From contig SGPM01000006.1 in NCBI GenBank assembly GCA_004802725.1, positions 62,001-126,000 of the forward strand: a stretch of 64,000 nt of DNA, read 5' to 3'. The position numbers and the translations under genes were made by a program. The notes under the pieces are model-generated. The model saw only the letters and a list, made by a program, of their open reading frames with translations. It made no database searches and was not told where the DNA came from. The stretch comes from Antrodiella citrinella. Lineage: Eukaryota > Basidiomycota > Agaricomycetes > Polyporales > Steccherinaceae. Of this stretch, positions 55,972-64,000 are shown one piece after another (positions within the stretch are counted from its first letter, which is position 1; every line of letters starts with the position of its first letter).

Positions 55972-57807
55972 GGTGGTGGTGGGAAGAGAGAGCCTTGAGA
56001 ACGGGGAAGTCAGACTCTCCGAGCATTCAACGGCGTCCACGTAGCTATTCTACGATGACGAGTGTCGCTTGTCGTGTTACGCAGATTGCGCGGGTCTATC
56101 GTTTCGGATTCTGGACAAGTAAATTCCAGACATCGACATGCTAACAGGCGCTCATCGTCTCGGCCCGCGCGGTACTCACAGCAACTGCCTTCTTCGGACG
56201 AACACTCCTTTTGAACCGTCACATCCTCTCAATCTGTTTAAAATCTCCATGACGGTCCTCTCTATCCTTGTTGGCTCAAATAGCTACTCGATGCGTTTAA
56301 ACACACGACGTATGGCGTCCCCTTGTATCAGACACCGCTATAGGTCTCGATCGATATCACGATGTGTCTGCATCTACACCAGTGTGTGCGCTTGTGTTGC
56401 GTACACTGGTCGATTACTAGATTGATGGAATGTGCGACTCCCGAGCCTTGTCAGGTATGGTCGTGGCGAGATATAGTATATGAATCATCGGTCGACGGTG
56501 ATACTGTTGAAAAGATCATGTGTGCCTCATGCATCATGATCAGTTTGCGAGTCGAGACCGCATATGCGCATGCGTGCAAGTTCTACAGTATGCCATGTCA
56601 ATTTGAAGAAGTAGCATAGCAACTTTGTGACTTACCACGTCACTCTACGCGTGTTTCACGAAGAGAGCCTACTATGCGGTCGTTACGAAGCAGTCCTTAG
56701 CTATAGACTGCAGGCGTGTACTCTTCACGCGCTATGACGCCACTCCGAGTGTACAATTGACGGGATCGTCTGCAGTGCCAGCCGACGGACAATAGCATTC
56801 GGCTAATTTAAAAGCAGGTCGTGTCTGGGCACAATGTCAGAGAACAGGACTTGTGATAGTGGACAATCAGTACCATATTCCGTTGTGATTTGTGAAAGGG
56901 CGATGGTCGTCGTGAAACGTGATAGCAGCGTCGGTAGGCACCGGTCCCTTGATCCCCCAATGTGGAAGTCGCCACTGCGCTCTCAACCTCATTCCTCCCT
57001 CAAATTGCAGGTATGTCCTCCCGAGACATCCACTTTTGGATGCTTTCTCTCAATCTCTGCAGGACGATGGTCAGATCTGACGGGGCAAAATAGCCGGCCT
57101 CATCCGTCGTCAGAAAACGTTCCGCAGGGTGCGCGCCGAAACGTGACAAGATACCTTTACACCTATTCGTCTATGTCATGCCAACAATCAGTGAGTGGCA
57201 CATAGCTATTCTGGTATTTCTTGCGACTCACGGTGAAGAGTCTTTGACCGCTACCTTGAAAGGACTGTCCTCCTCGAAATTCCGTTGATTTCTTTCTGTC
57301 TTCGTCGTCGCCGCCGTCTCTTCTTTGCTCTCTACATTCCTGGAGACGATATATAAGAGGATACCGAGCAGATAAAGCAGAGTGAGTGAATCTTCTTAAT
57401 GTGTGAATTGTACTGAAGTTTGATGTAGGAAACGCCTGACGTGGCCCGGTTGTCCTGCGCCCACAGGGACAAACACTTCCTGTTTGCTCGATTGCAACTC
57501 AATTCTTAATCTGTAAATCAGCGATTTGCAATGCCTTCCGACCATGGCAAGCAAGCACATGTTGTCTGCGTCTCAAGAGCCACTCGTTCGTCTCACGAAT
57601 TCCCTTCTTTCCTCTCATCTCTCATCTTCCACCTCTCCCTCTCTCAGCTAGTTCTCTCCCCCTAAAACAGGAGTGTCCTCGGACAGTTACGCGCTCTCCA
57701 TCTCCGGCGCCGCTTCAGGTGCGGCCTTGTACTCTTCCTCGCGTCCGTCCAAACTTATCGCGTCCTTCGTTCTCTAGTCGTTGTCCTTCTCGCATTTCGA
57801 GCTCAAG
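55972..57807. other. Long intergenic region, divergent promoters
   Basis: More than 1.8 kb separate ALG12 from the F-box gene. The open frames here are short and unconvincing. TATATAAG near 57350 and the CT-rich leader (57590-57700) belong to the F-box gene. Nothing else is recognised. Confidence 0.45.
57350..57357 (+). promoter_or_regulatory. TATA-like element upstream of the F-box gene
   Basis: ATATATAAG near 57349-57357 precedes a long CT-rich leader with the ATG at 57808. The distance of about 450 bp implies a long or spliced leader. Confidence 0.3.
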
Positions 57808-59541
57808 ATGGCTTTGCCAGCAGCTTCCAACGGCGGCCACCTCGACCTTTTGGACAAGTGGGACGACCCTGGACTCCTCAGCGTTCACTTGCAACACACC
57901 AAGGAACCCTCGCTGGAGCGTCCCTTGGATGTAGTAGTCCTCAAAGCTCGGGCTCAGATCCTCAAGGCTCGCATTCGGAGTCTCCAACATACTCACGATG
58001 CGCTGGCACCCCGTCATAACGTCACAGTGGACACCGAGTTGGCGGGATCACGATTCAAGCGCAAGATCCTTCTGTGGCTCACCTTCCCAATCAACGATCT
58101 TCCTCCCGAAATCCTCGCCACAATCTTCCATATGGTGCTCAATGCATCTGAAAGTCCTCAGCAAGCCGTGTTGCATCGTCTTCGGATGACATGGGTGTGC
58201 AACTACTGGCGTCATGTTGCGATCAACGACAAGCTTTTCTGGAATGTCATCTGGTTCCGCGATAGCCCACCTTTTGCACGCTCGCTTACTTGGGTTGACA
58301 GAGCCGGGACGGCACCTTTGGATATCAGAATCGACGAGAGGCAAAGGGAGGAGGAGGAAACTGAAGATCCCAAGCTGACGAGGGAGGAAGTGTCAGAGTT
58401 GATGGATGCTCTTCTCGCAAAAGTGGGTACCATCCGCACGATGGTCATCGTACTGGGGACATGGGCAGGTTCGCTTGCTGCTATGGAGAAATTCTCTCAT
58501 GCGGGTGAACCATCCTCTTTGGAGAGGTTCGAACTGCACAGATCAGGCTTACATAGCTACTCTGGGCTTGCCGTGCATCCCGTCGTCCCTCAAGATCCCG
58601 ACGAGAGTCACGATCCTATCGTGTTGTGTGGCGGAGTGGCACCTCGGCTGCGCTGGCTTGTCATAAACGGTATTTCCCTTGACTGGTATCGTTCACCACT
58701 CTCCGATCTTACCACTCTCGACCTGCGGAGAATAGAGATGTCGGACTGTCCACCGTTACCTCGTTGGTTGGAGATTTTGGAGGGTTGTCCGAGATTGTAT
58801 CGCTTATCTCTGGATGCAGCCGGACCCAAGTGGCTCGCGTCGGACGTTCCAAGTCCGCGACCACCTGTCGAGCTGCCCTATCTGCGAGAGGTCTTCGTTG
58901 GCGATTGTAGTCTCGCCTATGCCTCCTTCATTTTCAAATATCTCTCTGCTCCAGGTCTTGTCTGTCTCACCATGATGAACATGTTTTCAGAATGCTTTGG
59001 ACCACTCTTCGAGGCCCTCATAGGCCAATTTCCTCTCGTTCGCATCCTCGCGCTCTATCACATCGCTATGTACGCTACAGACTACAACATCAGCAGGGTC
59101 ACGCGTCTCCTCGAGTCCATGCCCCATATCGAATATCTCAAAGTGTCCAAAGTCCCTCCGCTCGTGCTGAACGCCTTCCTCGAGGATCCTCGAAATCACA
59201 GACGTGCATCCGTTCTCTCAGAAGACCCACAACCTTCAGAGGAAGACCCGGTGGTCGTTTGTCCCGACCTGCACGTTCTGACGGTGCACGAGCAGGACAA
59301 GAGCATAGTCAGGTTCACGTCTGGCCGTAAGAGTCTGGGGTCTCCAATCCGGAAGACGTACTTCTCTCCTATCAACCTCATCCTCACGACCCAAGAATTC
59401 GAGGATTTGCGTTCAAGCGTCATAGACATCGAGCCTCTGACGGAGCTTATCGTCCTCACGCCCGAGGAGCAAGTCATTCACAAGGAGATGCTGGTTTCGG
59501 CGGAATTGGAAAACGATGAGTTGTATGGAGATGCATGGTAG
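57808..59541 (+). CDS. F-box protein (Agaricomycete F-box-like family)
   Basis: This is a single-exon gene of 577 residues from MALPAASNGGHLDLLDKWDD. A short predicted coiled helix (ARAQILKARIRSLQHTHDAL) precedes the F-box: INDLPPEILATIFHMVLNAS with RLRMTWVCNYWRHVAINDKL FWNVIWF. This layout, coiled helix, F-box then a long Leu-rich C-terminus, is very common in mushroom genomes. The rest has LRR-like segments (LTTLDLRRIEMSDCPPLPRW, LYRLSLDAAGPKW, LPYLREVFVGDCSLAYASFI, MPHIEYLKVSKVPPL). It likely acts as an SCF ubiquitin ligase adaptor; the substrate is unknown. A Met at 57781 in the same frame would add nine residues. Downstream lies the tandem homeodomain pair, 471 bp away. Confidence 0.82.
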   Translation: MALPAASNGGHLDLLDKWDDPGLLSVHLQHTKEPSLERPLDVVVLKARAQILKARIRSLQHTHDALAPRHNVTVDTELAGSRFKRKILLWLTFPINDLPPEILATIFHMVLNASESPQQAVLHRLRMTWVCNYWRHVAINDKLFWNVIWFRDSPPFARSLTWVDRAGTAPLDIRIDERQREEEETEDPKLTREEVSELMDALLAKVGTIRTMVIVLGTWAGSLAAMEKFSHAGEPSSLERFELHRSGLHSYSGLAVHPVVPQDPDESHDPIVLCGGVAPRLRWLVINGISLDWYRSPLSDLTTLDLRRIEMSDCPPLPRWLEILEGCPRLYRLSLDAAGPKWLASDVPSPRPPVELPYLREVFVGDCSLAYASFIFKYLSAPGLVCLTMMNMFSECFGPLFEALIGQFPLVRILALYHIAMYATDYNISRVTRLLESMPHIEYLKVSKVPPLVLNAFLEDPRNHRRASVLSEDPQPSEEDPVVVCPDLHVLTVHEQDKSIVRFTSGRKSLGSPIRKTYFSPINLILTTQEFEDLRSSVIDIEPLTELIVLTPEEQVIHKEMLVSAELENDELYGDAW

Positions 59542-60012
59542 GACACTGGTCCACCCACTTGATTCGACCTTCGTTCGTTGCTCGTTCTTTGCATGAGCGC
59601 ATATTGTCACGACGGTTGTCGCGGCATGTCCACTCTCCTTTTGTGCCTGTTCATTTGACATCTCGTTACTCTAAATACTTCTACTACCTCATCTAATATT
59701 TTCGTTTTTCTTCTGATATGCCTTGGATGCTGAATTTAATGTGTACAACAAGGACCAAGGATGCTACTGCTGTGCCACTCTACAAGGCCCACTCAAATTT
59801 CAGTTCATGACGCGGTCACGGGTTTTCAGATGGCATACACGTGCCACGCGTTATTTACGGTTGTGTACGCGTCTTTGGTCACTACTCTCTCGGCTTGAGC
59901 GGTTGTTCGAGGACCTTTCCCCGCAGCCAATTATTCTCCTCAACAAATTTGCCCACGCGATCTCAATTTCGGCTTTGACTACGGTGGCTCGCACTCCATT
60001 GCATCCGGCATA
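59542..60012. other. Intergenic region before homeodomain gene B
   Basis: A 471-bp stretch with the F-box 3' UTR and the homeodomain gene B promoter. No clear TATA box or other gene is seen. Confidence 0.4.
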
Positions 60013-60914
60013 ATGCCCAAGAGTCTCGCTTCGTGCTCTTCTTCTGTTTCAGAGATACCATTCGTGCGGAAACGTCTTCAGCCTCAGCAAGCTGCCGTTC
60101 TCCAGGCTGTCTTCGAGACCAAGACCCACCCAACCGTGGAAGAGCGTGCTGAGCTTGCTTCGGAACTTGGACTGTGAGCACGACACATTCAGGACCTCTC
60201 TTATCTCTGTGATATTAAGATTCGCGAAGGGAGCTGAAAGCCATCAATGTCTGGTACCAAAACAAGCGGAGGAGTGTCAAGAAGCAGTCGGCTGCCTGGA
60301 AGCCTCCAACTTTTAAGCCGAGAGTACCAGTGAAAGCGTTGTCACGAAGCAGCAGTTCGTCGTCCTTCGTTAGCCGATCGTCGGTCTCGCTCGATTCTGT
60401 TGCCGGTGCACACGAGCGTCCAGATACTGCACCACGAACTCCCCAACGTCCCAAGCCTACACCTGCGCCGCTACGCCCACAAACGATGTGGGAACTCATC
60501 CCATCTTCGCCCACCGCACCTCTCTCATCGCCGGCCGCTGAGAGCGTTCGTCTTTCGGCGTTGCCTGCCACGTCGAAGACCATGCGTTCGCTGGAGTGGG
60601 CATGTGCGAAGGACCGTGCTGGGAGGAAGAAGCGGAGACGGCGCCACGGGGCGAGCAACGTCTTTGATGTGCCTTTTTTGCCGTCGTTGGACTTGAGCTC
60701 GGGAAAGGATAACGTGGAGGGCTCGGACACGGAGTTGGAGGAGGCTATCACGCCAGACACCAGCGTGGAACTGGCGCACTTCCAGACGCCTGTGCGTAAG
60801 CGGTGTGGGACGGAAGAATGGGGTCCAGAGGAAGAGGGGGGGAAGGAGAACGAGCCGCCCCATTCGGACGTGGAGGCTGCGATGGCTTTGCTGGGATTCA
60901 AAGTGCGGTCATAA
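60013..60914 (+). CDS. Homeodomain transcription factor B
   Basis: Two exons (60013-60173 and 60230-60914) join in phase 2. MPKSLASCSSSVSEIPFVRK begins directly before the homeodomain, about residues 16-72: RLQPQQAAVLQAVFETKTHP, TVEERAELASELGL and ELKAINVWYQNKRRSVKK. Helix 3 has WYQNKR, so Trp and Asn are kept, while Tyr replaces Phe and Lys replaces the first Arg of the usual WFQNRR. The acceptor at 60229 was chosen because it alone keeps both the frame and the exact family spacing between helix 2 and helix 3. The C-terminal two thirds are Ser/Pro-rich, with a basic run (DRAGRKKRRRRH) that suits nuclear import, an acidic stretch (GSDTELEEAITPDTSVELAH) and the end GFKVRS-stop. The intron position matches the other two homeodomain genes. 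Target genes are unknown. Confidence 0.85.
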
Positions 60915-61137
60915 TCATGTTTGTTGAGAGGACTCTCGCTCTTGTTGCAATTTGGATAAAGCACGAATTTATAATACCCTCATCATGTTCCAACATTCAC
61001 GTTCAATGTCACATATTATTATTGCTGCAACAGATACTCACTTTCAAGATAGCTGACACCGGTGACCGGGTTGTGGCTGCTTCCGGCCGAGTTAGAGCAT
61101 CACATCTTCGATCGAGTCGTCAGCCTCACTCGCGGCA

Positions 61138-61144
61138 TATAAAG
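61138..61144 (+). promoter_or_regulatory. TATA box of homeodomain gene C
   Basis: TATAAAG lies about 100 bp before the ATG at 61240 and is followed by a CT-rich leader. The spacing is typical of a fungal core promoter. Confidence 0.5.
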
Positions 61145-61239
61145 GGCCCTCTTTCTCTCTCATCTCTCTGGCCGCCCTCTCGTCTCACACCTCAAGCATA
61201 CGCCCACTCGTCCATTCGTTTATCGCCCGGATACCCAAC

Positions 61240-62139
61240 ATGCGTACAACCCGCTCCGCCTCCGCCTCCGTCAAAGAGCACGACACCCCCGAACCAAATG
61301 ACATCGCGGACGTCCCGGAGAGGAAGACGAGCGACGCCTCCAAGCGACAGGAGAAGAGCAAGAAACCTCGCCATCGCATGACCAACCGGCAGCTCGAGCA
61401 TCTGGAGTCTCTGTACCAGAGATCCACGCACCCATCTCGTCAGGAAAAGGAGGCTCTCGCCAACAAGGTCGGAATGTGAGTGCATGGCCGTTGCTCAATA
61501 TCCTCAACAAGATTGACCGTATGCTTTGCTTCCAGGGATACGCGAACCGTGACCATATGGTTCCAGAATCGTCGCCAGCTAGCGAAGAAGGCCGACGAGA
61601 ACGCCGGTCCCACTGGATACACTGCCATGAGCGACCATCGAACCGTGTTAGGCCTCGTGGACCAGCCCAGCGAGAACATCGACCTGTCTCCCAATCCGTC
61701 GAGCGAATTTGGCTTGGGCAAGGTGTTGACTACTCTGCAAGCAGCTGCCCGCAGAGTTCAGCCAACCTCAGGCTGTGCATACACCACGAACACCCGTATC
61801 CCGAGTGTGACCCCTCCTGTTCTGATCCAGATTGGTGAACCCGAAGACGAGGCTCCCCGGACGAGGAAGAAGAGTGGCACCAAACGTATGCTTGAGCAGG
61901 CGTGCTCTCGTGCCGAAAAACGCATGCGGCTTCAACGTACAGAGGAGGAGGAAGACCATGGCGATACAACGGAAGATGAGGATTCGCCTCTTGACTGCAA
62001 GGCGGCTGACGTTCTGGCCAGCCTCAAACGGGACCCTCTGAAGGATGTCTGCATCCCTACAGAGTATAGCTCCTCCTTTGCTCCCGACATCGTCCTCGGT
62101 GCTTCCCTGCTGCTCACGTTCAAGTACTCCGCATACTAG
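61240..62139 (+). CDS. Homeodomain transcription factor C
   Basis: Exons 61240-61475 and 61536-62139 join in phase 2. MRTTRSASASVKEHDTPEPN starts a short charged N-terminus. The homeodomain covers about residues 42-99: KPRHRMTNRQLEHLESLYQR, STHPSRQEKEALANKVGMDT and RTVTIWFQNRRQLAKK. WFQNRR is fully canonical, so this is the most typical of the three. The C-terminal part has DLSPNPSSEFGLGKVLTTLQ, then KKSGTKRMLEQACSRAEKRM, a basic segment that suits nuclear import. An acidic stretch follows (TEEEEDHGDTTEDEDSPLDC), and the protein ends FKYSAY-stop. It lies 325 bp downstream of homeodomain gene B in the same direction, and both share the THP turn between helix 1 and helix 2. A TATA box is present about 100 bp upstream. 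Tandem duplication followed by divergence is likely. Confidence 0.87.
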
Positions 62140-62328
62140 ACCGGCGCGATACCGCAACCATATCCCTTCCAGCGAAACCGACTCCCAACTACCGCCATTC
62201 TTTGTGTCCTGTGACATTCCTTTTGCGCTCAATTTCATAATGACTTTCCTTACTGTTTTGTTTACATTTGGGGTGATGAGTACTGAGGGGTATTGTACAT
62301 CTGCGTAGCACTTACGAAAGATATACTG

Positions 62329-63633
62329 TCATGAAGAATCCACGTCCTCGATCAGTATCCAACTAGTGCCACATCCAGCCCAAATTTCTGTTGCATATGC
62401 TGTGGTATGCTCGTCCGAGACAGGCCAGATCCTCGTCGGTAAACGCAGATCGTTTGTGTGTCCGGTGCCCATGTTACCATGTTCGTTCCAGCCCCAGCCC
62501 CATACTTCCGTTCGTCTTCGCGATGGGCCCGCGTCTCCAGAAGATACTGTGAATAAACAAAGTACATGCTCGCTGCCGCATGCCATTTTTTCAAATTGGT
62601 GGGTATCAGAAGAGAATGGGAAATCAACACTCCTCGGAAGATCCATAGGTTGGCTGGTGGTGATCTCGCGTCCTAGTTGTCCCTTCGAGCTATCCCCCGT
62701 GGCGAAAATTGTCCATGTGGCTGACTGATCCAGAACTGCATATGTGCCATTCCATGTGCATCCAATGGAGGCGACATTGGCTAATGAATCGAGTTTTGTA
62801 ATTTGTGTTTTGCGGTTGGAACCAATGCCTTTCACGTGTCCCGACGGCTGGAGTAGGACGGAGTGCTGCGACCCTGCTGAAGCGGCGGTGAAGGCTTCAG
62901 ACCCGACCATTGACACCGTGATTGGGGATCGCTGAACGCTGACAGGACGGTCAACAGGGCCAAGCTGGCCATGTCGACACGTCCCCCATCCTACGACCGT
63001 AGTTGCAGACGTGCCCGATGAAGTGCACTGTGCCAAAACGTGGTGCGTCCCGGTTGCGAGGAATTCTATCGTGAGTGTAGAATCGTCGTGGATCCTAGAG
63101 ATTGCGGGTTTGAAGTCAACTCTGTACACTTGTCCGGATACCGACGCGTTGTTCTTGGTCGTGCCAATACCAAGGTCCCCAAAGTCGTTTGCACCGAAGG
63201 AGATCAGGACATCGTCTTTTGCGGGACAGGTGAGAACAGCGTACGAGGTTTCCCAGCCGGCCTCCACCGTGCGGATAGAATACGTTTCCAAACCGTGGTC
63301 AGCCAGGTGAAGATCGACTGGCCTGAACGTCACGGAGGGCTGGTCCTTATGATGGTCTGGCCCGAGTTGACCTCTGGCACCATCTCCGGAGGCCCACAAT
63401 TCCGTGTAAGTGCCAGTAGAACCTGTACAATCGAGGAGGAGGAGAGTGAAATTGGACCCGCATGCGATTTGGCGTATATCGGTCGAGTGAGCGGGGACGA
63501 TCCCAAAATCTGAGCCTTGGAATGAGGTACGGGTGAAGTTGTGCGCGTCGTCCAGAGAATCGATGGCGAGTTGTCCCTTGGCATTTGAGCCAGCAGAGAG
63601 AATGTATCTGCGGGACATGGCGTTTGAGAGCAA
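62329..63633 (-). CDS. RCC1-repeat protein (Ats1-like)
   Basis: A single exon of 434 residues. MLSNAMSRRYILSAGSNAKG starts the first blade; a second Met six codons in is an equally good start. RCC1-type repeats follow: ELWASGDGARGQLGPDHHKD, DVLISFGANDFGDLGIGTTK, VVGWGTCRHGQLGPVDRPVS, TIFATGDSSKGQLGREITTS and VWGWGWNEHGNMGTGHTNDL. Typical linkers such as IRQIACGSNFTLLLLD and FEKMACGSEHVLCLF are also present. The C-terminus ends GCGTSWILIEDVDSS-stop. The compact single-propeller form without extra domains resembles yeast Ats1, which works with Kti11 in diphthamide and tRNA wobble modification. RCC1 itself, the Ran exchange factor, is usually longer with a basic N-terminus. The assignment to Ats1 is inference. 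Its start lies only about 81 bp from the divergent F-box gene. Confidence 0.78.
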   Translation of the reverse strand: MLSNAMSRRYILSAGSNAKGQLAIDSLDDAHNFTRTSFQGSDFGIVPAHSTDIRQIACGSNFTLLLLDCTGSTGTYTELWASGDGARGQLGPDHHKDQPSVTFRPVDLHLADHGLETYSIRTVEAGWETSYAVLTCPAKDDVLISFGANDFGDLGIGTTKNNASVSGQVYRVDFKPAISRIHDDSTLTIEFLATGTHHVLAQCTSSGTSATTVVGWGTCRHGQLGPVDRPVSVQRSPITVSMVGSEAFTAASAGSQHSVLLQPSGHVKGIGSNRKTQITKLDSLANVASIGCTWNGTYAVLDQSATWTIFATGDSSKGQLGREITTSQPMDLPRSVDFPFSSDTHQFEKMACGSEHVLCLFTVSSGDAGPSRRRTEVWGWGWNEHGNMGTGHTNDLRLPTRIWPVSDEHTTAYATEIWAGCGTSWILIEDVDSS

Positions 63634-63714
63634 AGTCAGCCTCAGGCCGGCCCGCAGGTTCTCCTGTCATATCGAGCGTTTCTTCTCCGACTCTCCTTGC
63701 TCTCAAACTTGAAC
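63634..63714. promoter_or_regulatory. Very short divergent promoter, RCC1-like / F-box
   Basis: Only 81 bp lie between two divergent start codons (96 bp if the second Met of the RCC1-like gene is used). Core promoters must overlap or extend into coding sequence. No TATA box is seen. Confidence 0.45.
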
Positions 63715-64000
63715 ATGGCACCACAGGCCAGTATCCTCAGAGGTCCCCAGTTTCCCATTGAAGTCTTTCACGAAATACTTGGCCATCTTCCTGCATTTAG
63801 AGAAAACGACAGCAGTGTAAACACCCTGCTCAGCTGTTTAGAGGCAAACTCGCGCATACGTGCCGCAGCACTTCGCCCCTTCATCTGGCGACCCCACTAT
63901 CGGGCGCGTTATACGCATTGCGTTGAGGAGAAGGAGAAGGAAAGGAAAGAGCTCGCCAAGGGAAACTGGCAGCTCTTATACTTTGAACGACGAAGGCTGG
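63715..64000 (+). CDS. F-box protein, 3' partial
   Basis: The gene runs off the right edge and stays open for 95 codons from the ATG at 63715. MAPQASILRGPQFPIEVFHE leads into ILGHLPAFRENDSSVNTLLS with CLEANSRIRAAALRPFIWRP, a weakly conserved F-box-like start (P-x-E-x-F-x-x-I-L). A basic, Glu-rich helix follows (RYTHCVEEKEKERKELAKGN WQLLYFERRRL). Identity beyond the F-box cannot be judged because the rest lies outside the window. Confidence 0.6.
   Translation, partial: MAPQASILRGPQFPIEVFHEILGHLPAFRENDSSVNTLLSCLEANSRIRAAALRPFIWRPHYRARYTHCVEEKEKERKELAKGNWQLLYFERRRL

Noticed and set aside
56834..57205. 123-codon open frame in the long gap before the F-box gene
   Set aside because: No domain, no splice context and composition unlike neighbouring coding exons.
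40592..62139. Homeodomain genes as a mating-type HD1/HD2 locus
   Set aside because: Mating-type HD genes are a divergent, adjacent pair of two different classes, usually near MIP. Here the three genes run in the same direction, all lack a TALE insertion, and MIP is absent.
1..64000. tRNA, rRNA, CRISPR arrays and transposons
   Set aside because: No tRNA-like cloverleaf with box A/B, no conserved rRNA sequence, no spaced direct repeats and no terminal repeats with transposase or reverse transcriptase motifs were found by reading.

Overview
The window is nuclear DNA from a filamentous basidiomycete, most likely a mushroom-forming Agaricomycete. Genes are close together on both strands and are broken by many introns of about 50-60 nt. 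The gene content fits: a DUF6533 membrane protein, F-box families, a Zn2Cys6 factor, a Prm10/ThrE membrane protein, GNL1, Sec3 and a SNF2-RING helicase. I see no rRNA, tRNA, transposon, CRISPR array or prokaryote-style operon. One ambiguous base (n) at 3861 marks the sequence as draft quality. All gene models below are spliced by eye, so interior exon edges are approximate unless stated.

Layout. 1-9 kb holds nuclear functions: the 3' end of a Mit1/CHD-type chromatin remodeller, a catalytically degenerate RNase III-fold protein with a dsRNA-binding domain, and a Rad5/HLTF-like SNF2-RING helicase. 9-19 kb holds an orphan gene, a Prm10-like transporter, a SAM methyltransferase and a GNL1-type circularly permuted GTPase. 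19.7-25.8 kb (all minus strand) holds a serine-rich Mid2-like surface protein, a membrane-anchored heparinase II/III-like enzyme and peroxisomal 3-ketoacyl-CoA thiolase. 25.8-29.1 kb is sparse and carries a DUF6533 gene that may be degenerate. 29-40 kb holds TatD nuclease, a TPR/F-box/LRR protein of Dia2/Pof3 architecture, ceramide glucosyltransferase, exocyst Sec3 and a Yop1/REEP ER-shaping protein. 40-48.8 kb holds a homeodomain gene, a Zn2Cys6 factor and WDR75/Utp17. 49-56 kb holds metabolic genes: ketopantoate reductase, a xylose-reductase-like aldo-keto reductase, the PLP homeostasis protein and ALG12. 57.8-64 kb holds an F-box gene, two tandem homeodomain genes, an RCC1-repeat gene and the start of another F-box gene.

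The genes do not form one pathway. Recurrent themes are secretion and cell surface (GT21 ceramide glucosyltransferase, Sec3, Yop1, ALG12, Mid2-like protein, heparinase-like enzyme), ubiquitin-linked regulation (RING helicase and three F-box genes) and DNA-binding regulators (three homeodomain genes and one Zn cluster factor). The signals most worth a second look are: an apparent AT-AC intron in the thiolase gene that exactly restores a conserved motif; a separate 1-nt frameshift in the same gene; three homeodomain genes sharing one intron at the same codon and phase; an RNase III domain that has lost its metal ligands; and a three-codon upstream ORF that overlaps the ceramide glucosyltransferase start codon.
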